NCBI RefSeq assembly: GCF_002796985.1
Contig: NZ_PEKX01000007.1
Location: 1,044,284-1,108,283, forward strand
Reading direction: 5' to 3'
DNA length: 64,000 nt
From: Pseudomonas sp.
GTDB lineage: Bacteria; Pseudomonadota; Gammaproteobacteria; Pseudomonadales; Pseudomonadaceae
Position numbers and translations under genes: made by a program. Shown one piece after another: positions 55,951 through 64,000 of this stretch. A model generated the notes under the pieces. That model saw nothing but the letters and a program-made list of their open reading frames with translations. It did no database searches and was not told the DNA's origin. Numbering within the stretch: the first letter of the stretch is position 1; the number at the start of each line of letters is the position of its first letter.

Positions 55951-56760
55951 ATGTACAGCCTGAGTGAGCTCTACCGCTACCCGGTCAAATCCACCGCCTA
56001 CGAGCCCCTGGAGGCCGTCCGCCTGGACGCTCTGGGCCTGGAGGGGGATCGACGCTGGATGGTGGTAGAGGCTGCCAACGGCCGCTTCCTGACCCAGCGC
56101 CTGCTGCCGCAGATGGGCCGCATCGAGGCGCGCTGGCAGGATGATTTCGCCGCCTTGCGCCTGCGCGCGCCGGGCATGGATGACCTGCTGGTGAGCGTGC
56201 CGGGCCGTGACGACGATCTGCGCGGGGTGCTGATCTGGCGCGACACGTTGCAGGTGCCGGATGCCGGCGATGAAGCCGCGCAATGGCTGAGCACATTCCT
56301 CGGTCGCGACGTGCGCCTGGTGCAGATGCCCGAGCAACGTGCGCGTCAGGTCGATACCGCCTACGCCGAACCCGGCGAGCACGTGCATTTCGCTGACGGC
56401 TTCCCGCTACTGCTGATCGGCCAGGGCTCGCTGGACGATCTGTCGGCCAAGGTCGGCCGCCCGCTGGAAATGCTGCGCTTCCGCCCGAACCTGGTGGTGG
56501 CCGGCGCAGCACCTTTCGCCGAAGACAGCTGGAAGCTCATCCGCATTGGCGAGGTCACCTTCAAGGTCGCCAAACCCTGTTCGCGCTGCATCCTCACCAC
56601 CATCGACCCGCACACCGGCGAACGTGATGCCGCCCGCGAGCCGCTGGCGACCTTGCTGGGCTACCGCAACGTCAATGGCGAGGCGCTGTTCGGCCAGAAC
56701 CTGATCGCCCTGAACAGCGGAGCGCTGCGGGTAGGCATGGACGTGGAAGTTCTGGAGTAG
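55951..56760 (+). CDS. MOSC domain protein (YcbX/mARC-like)
   Basis: A 269-residue protein with MOSC N-terminal beta barrel (residues 1-115) and MOSC domain; the active Cys lies in AKPCSRCILTTIDPHTGE (about residue 212), followed by NGEALFGQNLIAL. Such proteins bind molybdenum cofactor sulfurated form and reduce N-hydroxylated compounds. It lacks the C-terminal ferredoxin domain of E. coli YcbX, so it needs a separate donor. Confidence 0.87.
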   Translation: MYSLSELYRYPVKSTAYEPLEAVRLDALGLEGDRRWMVVEAANGRFLTQRLLPQMGRIEARWQDDFAALRLRAPGMDDLLVSVPGRDDDLRGVLIWRDTLQVPDAGDEAAQWLSTFLGRDVRLVQMPEQRARQVDTAYAEPGEHVHFADGFPLLLIGQGSLDDLSAKVGRPLEMLRFRPNLVVAGAAPFAEDSWKLIRIGEVTFKVAKPCSRCILTTIDPHTGERDAAREPLATLLGYRNVNGEALFGQNLIALNSGALRVGMDVEVLE

Positions 56761-56810
56761 CGTGCAGCCAGGGCAGATAGGCGCATCCCGGCCCCAACAT
56801 TGAGGGCATT

Positions 56811-56890
56811 TGTAGGAGCGAGCTTGCTCGCGAACCCGCCTGACGCCTGTGCCGCCGGAAAATCTGTTCGCGAGCAAGCTTGCTCCTACA
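56811..56890. repeat. Paired REP element
   Basis: TGTAGGAGCGAGCTTGCTCG and inverted partner GTTCGCGAGCAAGCTTGCTC (then CTACA), 33-bp spacer, between convergent MOSC and LprI-like genes. Confidence 0.88.
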
Positions 56891-56901
56891 GGTAGCGGCA
56901 G

Positions 56902-56929
56902 GGCGTACAACCGCTCGCGGTTGTACGCC
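56902..56929. terminator. Bidirectional hairpin between convergent genes
   Basis: GGCGTACAACCG (56902-56913), loop CTCG, CGGTTGTACGCC (56918-56929): a perfect 12-bp stem adjacent to the stop of the LprI-like gene. Confidence 0.75.
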
Positions 56930-56938
56930 GTCGGCGCG

Positions 56939-57319
56939 TTACAGCTTGGCGTCGACGCAGCCGGTGCTCTGGCACTCGCGTTCACGCTCGCGCAGCACAG
57001 CCAGACGCTCATTAGTCTTGTCCACGGCGCACTGCAGGTTGACGAAGTAGCCGCCGTCGCGCTCGTAGCTGCACTGGGCGTCGCGGTCCTTGATCCAGGC
57101 GATCTGGCTTTTCTTCAGCGCGGCCTTCTGGCCATCGTTGAGCATCTTGCGCAGGGTGCCGAATTCATTGTTCAGCTCGCGGTCGACCTGGGCGTACTCG
57201 GTGCTCAGGCAGTACACGCTGTCGAAGGCGTTGCGCGGCTTCTCGCAGGCGGCGAGGGCCAGGTCGGTGCTCAGCAGGCCTGTGGCCAGGGCAGTCAGGG
57301 ACAGCACGGTCTTGCGCAT
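56939..57319 (-). CDS. LprI-like (DUF1311) secreted protein
   Basis: A 126-residue protein with signal peptide (MRKTVLSLTALATGLLSTDLALA), then mature region with conserved cysteines (CEKPRNAFDSVYC, QCSYERDGGYF, LQCAVDKT, RECQSTGC) and WIKDRDAQC, the DUF1311/lysozyme inhibitor LprI N-terminal pattern. It could protect the wall from lysozyme. Located beside the slt transglycosylase. AGGAAG RBS 7 bp before ATG. Confidence 0.78.
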   Translation of the reverse strand: MRKTVLSLTALATGLLSTDLALAACEKPRNAFDSVYCLSTEYAQVDRELNNEFGTLRKMLNDGQKAALKKSQIAWIKDRDAQCSYERDGGYFVNLQCAVDKTNERLAVLRERERECQSTGCVDAKL

Positions 57320-57378
57320 GGGAACTTCCTTTTTCCTTGGGGAGATGAAGACCGCCCGGCAAGTGCCGGGCGGGGGAG

Positions 57379-59304
57379 TCAAAGCTCGTCGAAGAAGCGT
57401 TCGTGCCAGTCGACGATGGGCTGCGGTGCGTTGAGCTTCTGCCCGTAGATCACCGCATAGGACAGCACGTTCTGCACGTAGGAGCGGGTTTCGTCGAACG
57501 GAATGGTCTCGACCCAGACGTCGAAGGCCAGGTGGCGCGCATCCTTCAGCCACTGGCGCACACGGCCGGGGCCGGCGTTGTAGGCGGCGGTGGCGAGCAC
57601 GCGGTTGCCGTTGAACTGGCCGTGCACCTGGCTCAGGTACGCGGCACCGAGCTGGATGTTCACGTCCGGCACGATCAGCTGCTGCGGCGAGGCCAGCGGA
57701 ATGCCGAACTTGCGCGAGGTTTCCTTGGCGGTGGCCGGCATCAGCTGCATCAGGCCGGTGGCGCCGACGCCGGAGCGCGCATCGGACATGAAGGCGCTTT
57801 CCTGGCGGGTGATCGCGAACACCCAGCTCGAATGCAGGCCGCGGTTGCGTGCCTCGCGCACCAGGGTGTTGCGGTAGGCCATGGGGAAGCGGATATCCAG
57901 GTCGTCCCAGTACTTGGCCTGGCTGATCGCGCGGATCGCCGGGAAGTACCACTGCATGTCGTAGGCGATCTTGGCCTGGGCCAGCAGTTCGTCGTGACTC
58001 AGGTGCCGGGCGGCGTTGTACCACTCGCGGCGGGCGTTGATGATCTCGCCACGGGCGTAGAACTCCAGAGCGCGGCGAGTGCTCGGGGCGTTGCGCACGC
58101 GCTGCATCGTTCCCGCGTCCGGCGAGACCGGGCGGTTGTTCAACTGATAGGGCGCATTGATCCGGTCGGCGGCGAGGAAACCGTAGAAATCACGCTCGCC
58201 CGCCACCGGCTGGTACAGGCTGATGGCCTGCTTGTTCTGTGGCTGCGCCAGTTGCAGCGAACGCGCCTGCCAGTACTTCCAGCGGTTGGTTTCGGCCAGT
58301 GACGGTGGCAGCGCGCGGGTCAGCTCGTAAGCGTCTTCCCAGCGGCCCAGGCGCAGCAACAGGCGCAGGCGCCATTCGGTGACGGTGTCATCACGCAGTT
58401 GCGGGTCGTACTTGACCATCATCGGCAAGGCGCGTGGATCGTAGCGGCGCGCCAGACTCAGGCCGATCTCGCGGGCGATGGAGACTTTCTCGTCGCTGGA
58501 GAAGGGCAGCACCGAGCTGTAGTAGTCCAGCAGGTTGATGGCCTTCTCCGGGTCCTGCTTGGCCAGCCGGCGCAGGCCCAGGCCAACGACGTCGGCGGTG
58601 GCGTGGTCGCGGGCGCCGAAGCGGGTGGTCTGGCTCAGCTGTGCGGGGTTCTGCGCCACGTTGACCATCAGCGTGCCCTGGCTGCCGAGGGTCGGCAGAC
58701 GCTTGGAGAGCACCGTGGCGAGGCTGTAGTTGCCTTTCTCGGCCGCGAGCTTCAGGCGCTTCCAGACTTTTTCCTCGGTAAGCTGACCGTCGGCCTGCCA
58801 CATCGCGAAGGTGGTGTCGCAGGCGTCGGGCTGCGGCTTGCCCACCAGCCAGAGTTTCTCCGCGGTGGCGTAGCCCTCGGCCTTGTTGCCGTGGCCCAGC
58901 TGGTATTGGCCGTAAAGGCAGTCCAGCTCGGTGAAATTCATCTTCGGATCGTAATAGCGAACGAAGGTGTTCCAGTCGCCTCGATCCGCCAATTGGCGCA
59001 TCCAGCGCAGTTTCAGCCAGTTGATCTGCGGCAGATCGCCGTGCTGCTCGATGAAACGCTCGATCTCGGCGTTGCTCGCGCTTTTCAGGCGGCTGGTCAG
59101 TTCGTCGTAGGCCAGGTACGGCTGCAGCGGATAATCGGCCAGTGCCGATTGATAGCTGAAGTAAGGGCTGCTGTCGCCCCGCGCCAGTGCTTTCTGCGCC
59201 TCGTCGTACATCTGGCGCTGCTGAGGCAGGGACGCTGCGTTGGCTGTCGAAGCGGACAGGCTGAGGATCAGGCAGGAAAACAGTGAGAAAAGGCGACCGC
59301 GCAT
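57379..59304 (-). CDS. slt: Soluble lytic murein transglycosylase (Slt)
   Basis: A 641-residue Slt70 orthologue. Signal peptide (RGRLFSLFSCLILSLSASTANA), superhelical U and L domains, and C-terminal lysozyme-like domain with catalytic Glu in ITRQESAFMSDARSGVGATGLMQLMPATA, plus YNAGPGRVRQWL. It cleaves peptidoglycan to 1,6-anhydromuropeptides during wall turnover. ATG 59304 gives the signal peptide; divergent from uup. Confidence 0.94.
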   Translation of the reverse strand: MRGRLFSLFSCLILSLSASTANAASLPQQRQMYDEAQKALARGDSSPYFSYQSALADYPLQPYLAYDELTSRLKSASNAEIERFIEQHGDLPQINWLKLRWMRQLADRGDWNTFVRYYDPKMNFTELDCLYGQYQLGHGNKAEGYATAEKLWLVGKPQPDACDTTFAMWQADGQLTEEKVWKRLKLAAEKGNYSLATVLSKRLPTLGSQGTLMVNVAQNPAQLSQTTRFGARDHATADVVGLGLRRLAKQDPEKAINLLDYYSSVLPFSSDEKVSIAREIGLSLARRYDPRALPMMVKYDPQLRDDTVTEWRLRLLLRLGRWEDAYELTRALPPSLAETNRWKYWQARSLQLAQPQNKQAISLYQPVAGERDFYGFLAADRINAPYQLNNRPVSPDAGTMQRVRNAPSTRRALEFYARGEIINARREWYNAARHLSHDELLAQAKIAYDMQWYFPAIRAISQAKYWDDLDIRFPMAYRNTLVREARNRGLHSSWVFAITRQESAFMSDARSGVGATGLMQLMPATAKETSRKFGIPLASPQQLIVPDVNIQLGAAYLSQVHGQFNGNRVLATAAYNAGPGRVRQWLKDARHLAFDVWVETIPFDETRSYVQNVLSYAVIYGQKLNAPQPIVDWHERFFDEL

Positions 59305-59514
59305 GGCTCTTCCGGGAAGATGATCGGTGGGCGCTGGAGGGCGCGCGCCCGCTGCCGGGTAGCTTAGCCTGTTGCGCGCGCGGGGCGAAAGCGCCACCAC
59401 GGGCGCCTGGCTCAAAGGCGGACGAATGTCTCGCCTCGGCACTTTGTCCGACCCCCTCTGACTTTTCCGCGCTTTCCCTTAAACTGCGCGCCCAGTTTTA
59501 CGGAAGATGCTCTC

Positions 59515-61425
59515 ATGACCCTGCTCAAGTTCACCGACGTGTCCCTCGCCTTTGGCACCACTCCGCTGCTGGATAAGGTGTCCTGGCAGATCGCTCGGGG
59601 TGAGCGGGTGTGCGTCATTGGCCGCAACGGTACCGGCAAGTCGAGCATGCTCAAGCTGGTCAAGGGCGAGCAGAAGGCCGACGACGGTGAGATCTGGCGT
59701 GCGCCCTCGCTGAAGATCGGTGAGCTGCCGCAGGAGTTGCCGCGCGCAGATGACCGTACGGTCTATGACGTCGTCGCCGAAGGCCTGGCCGAGGTGGGTG
59801 AGCTGCTGGCGCGCTATCACCACCTGAGCATGCATATCGAAAGCGAAGAGGACCTGAACAAGCTGGCGCACGTCCAGCAGGACCTCGAAGCCCGTGACGG
59901 CTGGCGCCTGGGGCAACTGGTGGACACCACCCTGAGCCGCCTGCAGTTGCCGGCCGACAAGACTCTCGCCGAGCTCTCCGGTGGCTGGCGCCGCCGCGTG
60001 CTGCTGGCCCAGGCGCTGGTCGCCGAACCCGACCTGCTGCTGCTGGACGAACCGACCAACCACCTGGACATCGGCGCCATCGCCTGGCTGGAAAACGCCC
60101 TGGCCGACTACCCCGGCGCCGTGCTGTTCATCACCCACGACCGTGCCTTCCTGCAGGCCGTGGCAACCCGCATCCTCGAACTGGACCGCGGCCACCTGAT
60201 CGACTGGAACGGCGACTACGCCAGCTTCCTCGCGCATAAAGAACAGGAACTGGCGGCGGAAGAGGCAGCCAATGCGCTGTTCGACAAGCGCCTGGCCCAG
60301 GAAGAAGTGTGGATTCGTCAGGGCATCAAGGCCCGCCGTACCCGTAACGAAGGCCGCGTGCGTGCATTGAAGGCCATGCGCAACGAGCGCGCCGAGCGCC
60401 GTGAACGCCAGGGCAAGGCCAGTTTCCAGATGGAGACGGCGGAGAAGTCCGGCAAGCAGGTGATTGTCGTCGAGAAAGCCGGTTTCGCTCATCCGGGCGG
60501 CCCGGCGCTGATCCGTGATTTCTCCCTGGTGCTGCAGCGCGGCGACCGTATCGGTCTGCTGGGTGCTAACGGTACCGGCAAGACCACGCTACTCAAGCTG
60601 CTGCTGGGCGACCTGCAGCCGACTTCCGGCAGCGTGAAGGAAGGTACCCGACTGGAAGTGGCTTATTTCGACCAGTTGCGTCACCAGCTGGAGCCGGAAA
60701 AGACCGTCATCGACAACATTTCCGAAGGTCGCGAATTCATCACCATCAACGGGCAGAATCGCCACGTGCTCAGCTACCTGGGCGACTTCCTGTTCTCCCC
60801 GCAGCGTGCGCGCACCCCTGTCAAGGCGCTCTCCGGTGGTGAACGGGCACGCCTGTTGCTGGCAAAGCTCTTCAGCAAGCCGTCCAACCTGCTGGTACTG
60901 GACGAACCGACCAACGACCTGGACGTGGAAACCCTGGAGCTGCTCGAAGAGGTGCTGCTGACCTTCGATGGCACCGTGCTGATGGTCAGCCACGACCGGG
61001 CCTTCCTCGACAACGTGGTGACCAGCACCCTGGTGTTTGAAGGTGAAGGGCGTGTGCGCGAATACGTCGGCGGCTACCAGGACTGGCTGCGCCAGGGCGG
61101 CTCGCCGAAGCTGCTCGGTGTCGGCGAGGAAAAGGGCGACAAGCCTGCCGCTGCGCCGGCTCCCGAGCAACCGGCGGCTGTGAGTGCGCCGGTGGAAGCG
61201 GCGCCGAAGAAGAAGCTGAGCTACAAGCTGCAGCGTGAACTGGAAGCCATCCCCGGGCAGATCGACGCCCTGGAGGCGGAGATGGCCGCGCTGCAAGCAG
61301 AAACCGCGTCGTCGGATTTCTACCAGCGTCCGCCGAACGAAGCGCAGGCGGTTCTGGAGCGCCTGGGTTCGCTGCAGGGGGAGTTGGACCAGTTGATCGA
61401 GCGCTGGGCCGAGCTGGAAAAGTGA
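59515..61425 (+). CDS. uup: ABC-F ATPase, Uup
   Basis: A 636-residue cytoplasmic protein with two ABC domains: Walker A GRNGTGKSS (36-44) and GANGTGKTT (about 350-358), signatures LSGGWRRR and LSGGERAR, Walker B LLLDEPTNHLD and LVLDEPTNDLD, linker KARRTRNEGRVRALKAMRNERAERR (about 275-300), and a C-terminal coiled coil (QLREL.. ELEAIPGQIDALEAEMAALQAE) typical of Uup. It resolves ribosome and branched-DNA problems. Confidence 0.93.
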   Translation: MTLLKFTDVSLAFGTTPLLDKVSWQIARGERVCVIGRNGTGKSSMLKLVKGEQKADDGEIWRAPSLKIGELPQELPRADDRTVYDVVAEGLAEVGELLARYHHLSMHIESEEDLNKLAHVQQDLEARDGWRLGQLVDTTLSRLQLPADKTLAELSGGWRRRVLLAQALVAEPDLLLLDEPTNHLDIGAIAWLENALADYPGAVLFITHDRAFLQAVATRILELDRGHLIDWNGDYASFLAHKEQELAAEEAANALFDKRLAQEEVWIRQGIKARRTRNEGRVRALKAMRNERAERRERQGKASFQMETAEKSGKQVIVVEKAGFAHPGGPALIRDFSLVLQRGDRIGLLGANGTGKTTLLKLLLGDLQPTSGSVKEGTRLEVAYFDQLRHQLEPEKTVIDNISEGREFITINGQNRHVLSYLGDFLFSPQRARTPVKALSGGERARLLLAKLFSKPSNLLVLDEPTNDLDVETLELLEEVLLTFDGTVLMVSHDRAFLDNVVTSTLVFEGEGRVREYVGGYQDWLRQGGSPKLLGVGEEKGDKPAAAPAPEQPAAVSAPVEAAPKKKLSYKLQRELEAIPGQIDALEAEMAALQAETASSDFYQRPPNEAQAVLERLGSLQGELDQLIERWAELEK

Positions 61426-61491
61426 TCCGTTCGGTCCGGTGATGTGTCTGTGTGTGCGAATCGCTGATCAAAGACTGTTAGGGATGGCCGA

Positions 61492-62178
61492 ATGGCAATC
61501 GAGTACCGCATCACCCTGGATGATGAGCACGAGTTCAGCTATCGCATCGAACTGGAGCGCCACTACGACCCGCAGGTCGCCGCCGAGGCGCCGCGCTGGA
61601 CGCTCCTGGACTACAACCGTTGCAGTAACTGCCCGCTGAACCCCGGGCAGCACAGCCATTGCCCTGCGGCGGTGGACCTGCACCGGGTGATCGAGGATTT
61701 CCGTGGTTTGCCGGCCTTCAAGAAGGTCGCGATACAGGTCCGTACGCCAGAGCGTGAGTACGTCAAGCACGCCGGGCTGGAAGAGGGGCTGCGGGCGCTG
61801 TTGGGTGTGATCATGGCCACCAGCGCCTGCCCGCTGTTGGGCAGGCTCAAGCCGATGGCGCAGCAGCACCTGCCATTCGCCAGCAACCAGGAGTTCATCC
61901 TGCGCGCGGTGTCGCTGTATCTGATGCGCCAGTATTTCAACTTCCGCGAAGGGCGACATGCGGACTGGGAGCTGAAGGGGTTGGTGAAGCAGTTCCAGCA
62001 GTTGCAGCTGGTGAACCAGGCGTTCTGGCAGCGCATTCACGAAACCTGTGACGGCGACTCGAACCTGAAGGCTTTCCTCAGCTTCTTCTCCATGGCGTCG
62101 AGCATGAGCTATTCGCTGGAGGCGCAGTTGCAGAAGGTGCGACCGCTGCTGATGAGCGGGGACATGCTCGGGGCCTGA
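61492..62178 (+). CDS. Conserved protein of unknown function (DUF6901-like)
   Basis: A 228-residue protein (MAIEYRITLDDEHEFSYRIELERHYD). Contains YNRCSNCPLNPGQHSHCPAA (Cys44, 47, 57) which may bind metal, then helical parts (VIMATSACPLLGRLKPMAQQHLPFA). Found after uup in Pseudomonas; function unknown. It ends at a good terminator (62189-62210). Confidence 0.75.
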   Translation: MAIEYRITLDDEHEFSYRIELERHYDPQVAAEAPRWTLLDYNRCSNCPLNPGQHSHCPAAVDLHRVIEDFRGLPAFKKVAIQVRTPEREYVKHAGLEEGLRALLGVIMATSACPLLGRLKPMAQQHLPFASNQEFILRAVSLYLMRQYFNFREGRHADWELKGLVKQFQQLQLVNQAFWQRIHETCDGDSNLKAFLSFFSMASSMSYSLEAQLQKVRPLLMSGDMLGA

Positions 62179-62188
62179 TCTGAAACGA

Positions 62189-62210
62189 AGCGGGCCCATC
62201 AGGGCCCGCT
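62189..62210 (+). terminator. Hairpin terminator
   Basis: AGCGGGCCC-atca-GGGCCCGCT followed by GTCTGTCTCTGTTGG. Lies between convergent genes 61492 and usp. Confidence 0.8.
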
Positions 62211-62242
62211 GTCTGTCTCTGTTGGTTCAGCTAGCCGTTGGC

Positions 62243-62683
62243 TCAGCTGGTTTTCTGCAGGCGTACCGCGAGAACGTCGCAGGGCGCGCCGTGCAGCACG
62301 TCGTTGGCGGTAGAGCCCAGCAGCAAAGCGAGGCCGTGGCGGCCGTGGCTACCGACGACGATCAGGTCGCAGTCCTGCTCATCGGCGAGGCGGTGGATTT
62401 CCTGGCGCGGCTGGCCGTAGACCAGGTGACATTGGGAGCCGGTGATCTCGGCGTAGGTAAGGGTGAACTGGTGCAGTCGCTCCTTGGCCTGGTCGAACTG
62501 CTGCTGTTGCAGCATCGACAGGTCCATTGGCACGTCGCCACCGAAGGCCATGGCCATGGGCTCGACCACATGCACCGCCGAGAGCCGGGCGTCATTGGCC
62601 TTGGCCAGTGCGACCGCCCGCTTCATCACCGGATCGCATTCTTCGGTAAGGTCGACGGCGACCAGAATGTGTTGGTAGGGCAT
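62243..62683 (-). CDS. Universal stress protein (UspA family)
   Basis: A 146-residue UspA-type protein: MPYQHILVAVDLTEECDPVMKRAVALAK and the ATP-binding signature VVGSHGRHGLALLLGSTANDVL (G-x2-G-x9-G(S/T)). Binds ATP; stress/stationary-phase role. Own promoter region upstream with a TTAATAA-like sequence near 62706. Confidence 0.92.
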   Translation of the reverse strand: MPYQHILVAVDLTEECDPVMKRAVALAKANDARLSAVHVVEPMAMAFGGDVPMDLSMLQQQQFDQAKERLHQFTLTYAEITGSQCHLVYGQPRQEIHRLADEQDCDLIVVGSHGRHGLALLLGSTANDVLHGAPCDVLAVRLQKTS

Positions 62684-62764
62684 GAGCGTCTCCTCCGGGG
62701 GACTCGTTATTAATCAGTATGGCCCCAATGGCCGTGCTTGACCTGTTGGACCGGTATAACCGAT

Positions 62765-63199
62765 ATGACCACGTGGATGGTAATCCTGCTCATTGCATTG
62801 GTGCTCAGCCCGCTGACCTGGCTGATCCCTTCGCGCGGCCAGCGCGGGCAGATGGACCTGCGCCTGCAGGCGCGGCGCCTGGGTCTGGCCATGCAGATGG
62901 CGCGGCAGGAATGGCCTCACTGGTTGGAGCGGCAGCCGCCACGCCAGTGCGCGCAGTACCATCGCGCCCGTGGCAGGAACCGTGATGCCTGGTGCTACTG
63001 GCAGAGCGAGCCGGGTGTCTGGCTGGACCGCTGGCGCGAGGCGAGCGCCCCGGCCGAGCTGGCCGAAGCGCTGGCCAGCCTGCCGAAGGACGTCTACATG
63101 GTCGAGGCGACACCCCAGTTCCTCGCGCTGTACTGGGGCGAGCGGGGCGATAGTAGTGACCTCGAGCGGGTCGCCACCTTCCTTAAACAGCAAGCCTGA
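62765..63199 (+). CDS. Membrane-anchored protein of unknown function
   Basis: A 144-residue protein with one N-terminal TM (MTTWMVILLIALVLSPLTWLI) and a cytoplasmic basic-then-Trp-rich domain (GLAMQMARQEWPHWLERQPPRQC, DVYMVEATPQFLALYWGERG). No family function known; found next to usp in Pseudomonas. ATG 62765 at start of the anchor. Confidence 0.72.
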   Translation: MTTWMVILLIALVLSPLTWLIPSRGQRGQMDLRLQARRLGLAMQMARQEWPHWLERQPPRQCAQYHRARGRNRDAWCYWQSEPGVWLDRWREASAPAELAEALASLPKDVYMVEATPQFLALYWGERGDSSDLERVATFLKQQA

Positions 63200-63226
63200 A
63201 GCCCTCAAGCAGCCTGCCTGAAGCGA

Positions 63227-64000
63227 TCAGCTCTGCTGCGCGGCATACAGGCCGGAGACTTTCTCCAGGTCTTCGATGATGCGGTCGGAGTACTTGTTGA
63301 TCAGGAACGGCACGCTGTTCTGGTTGTAGTTCTGCAGCGATTTCTCGATGTAGCGCCACTTGATCGCCACGCCGCGCAGTTCCTGGCCGATCTCCGGGGT
63401 GGTTTGCGGCGCCTGCTGCAGCTTCACCAGGTTGATCGCGAAGCGGTTGGCCAGGTCGTCCAGCGGGCGTTCCTCGCCGCCGCCGAAGAAGCTGGCGCCT
63501 ACCGAGGCGTTGCGCGAGGCGTAGTCCACCGCGATGTCCTGCATCAGCAGGCTCTGCTCACGTGTCTGCTGGGTCAGCGGCGGAACCTTGCTGCCGCTTT
63601 CCTCCTGGATTTTCCCGTAGAGCTGCTCGGCGGTGTCCAGCAGCTTGCGGTTCTGCGCGGCGAGGTCCGCCACCGGTTGCAGGTCGGTGTAGCCGCTCTT
63701 GTCCAGTGTGCCGGTGAGGGTCTGTAGCTGGGCTGCGTAGGCTTTCCATTGTTCCTGCAGGTCGGCTCTCAGCTTCTTCGATTCGTTGCCGGGCATTTCC
63801 CCGAGCTTGCCCAGGGCATCGTTGGCGCTCTGCGACGAGGCTTCGACCATCTTCGCGTACTTCTGGTCGCCTTCCATCGCATTGAACATGAAGAAATCGC
63901 CAAGACTGCGCTGGGCGGCGAGGCGCGTCTGGTGGACGTTGAGCAGGTCGCTGGCGGTGTCGGCAGCAGCGAAGAGAGGCAGGGCGGTGAGCGCGAGCGC
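63227..64000 (-). CDS. Secreted protein with PilJ-N-like helical domain (partial, 5' end outside)
   Basis: The frame is open to the window edge: 257 residues visible. It begins in the window with the end of a signal peptide (ALALTALPLFAAADTASD), then LLNVHQTRLAAQRSLGDFFMFNAMEGDQKYAKMVE and a long helical body, LLQDIA/YADRN-like (QSLLMQDIAVDYASRNASVG). The pattern resembles the type IV pili methyl-accepting chemotaxis N-terminal domain (PilJ-N), but no TM or MCP domain follows; the protein ends AAQQS. A free periplasmic sensor-like domain is suggested. Confidence 0.65.
   Translation of the reverse strand, partial: ALALTALPLFAAADTASDLLNVHQTRLAAQRSLGDFFMFNAMEGDQKYAKMVEASSQSANDALGKLGEMPGNESKKLRADLQEQWKAYAAQLQTLTGTLDKSGYTDLQPVADLAAQNRKLLDTAEQLYGKIQEESGSKVPPLTQQTREQSLLMQDIAVDYASRNASVGASFFGGGEERPLDDLANRFAINLVKLQQAPQTTPEIGQELRGVAIKWRYIEKSLQNYNQNSVPFLINKYSDRIIEDLEKVSGLYAAQQS

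Overview
The window is a high-GC Pseudomonas chromosome segment (aroC, methionine salvage, speE and paired REP elements). From memory, the order aroC - MFS - mtnB - mtnD - mtnC ... alkA - speE - sulfatase - TauE matches a P. aeruginosa PAO1 block. The abundant REP pairs and inserted catabolic genes suggest another member of the P. aeruginosa/P. citronellolis/P. nitroreducens lineage; species was not determined.

Layout: (1) 1-3794, host: 3' end of aroC, an MFS transporter, mtnB, mtnD and mtnC, and a small PLDc_N membrane protein. (2) 4026-36799, a complete-looking 32.8 kb Mu-like transposable prophage of the B3/D3112 type (Mu-type head and transposition genes, long non-contractile tail). It is inserted right-end-first, so the repressor and transposase lie at high coordinates and the tail fibre at low coordinates. 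Its ends were resolved to the base: TGTAAG... at 4026 and ...CTCACA at 36799, both carrying TTGGCA(T/C)TG exactly 19-27 bases in, with a perfect 5-bp target duplication GCCAG. (3) 36865-64000, host: a DHFR-like reductase/TetR divergent pair, an alkylation-repair cluster (two MGMT-type proteins and AlkA), speE, an LTA-synthase-like sulfatase, a TauE permease, an AraC/BVMO/hydrolase/SDR cluster, a VIT-like protein, RraB, a glutamine amidotransferase, a polyamine-type ABC transporter with aminobutyraldehyde dehydrogenase, a MOSC protein, an LprI-like protein, Slt, Uup, a UspA protein and a partial secreted protein.

Prophage logic: the S24-family repressor reads toward the left end; Ner, the A/B transposition pair, a string of tightly packed small early genes, GemA and a Mor-family activator read leftwards. 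A terminator follows mor. Immediately afterwards a 24-bp element precedes the lysis operon, and the identical element at the same distance precedes the protease/scaffold operon, corresponding in position to Mu P-lys and P-I. These are strong candidates for Mor-activated late promoters. Lysis genes include a probable SAR endolysin and nested Rz/Rz1. The tail chaperone has a T TTT TTC slippery site giving a -1 frameshift product.

The most novel content is two genes read against the phage operons: a 119-aa gene of unknown function (27405-27764) with its own dyad and RBS, bracketed by 71-bp direct repeats; and a 55-residue two-helix membrane protein (13061-13228) filling the gap between chaperone and tape measure. 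Both look like morons (lysogeny-expressed cargo).
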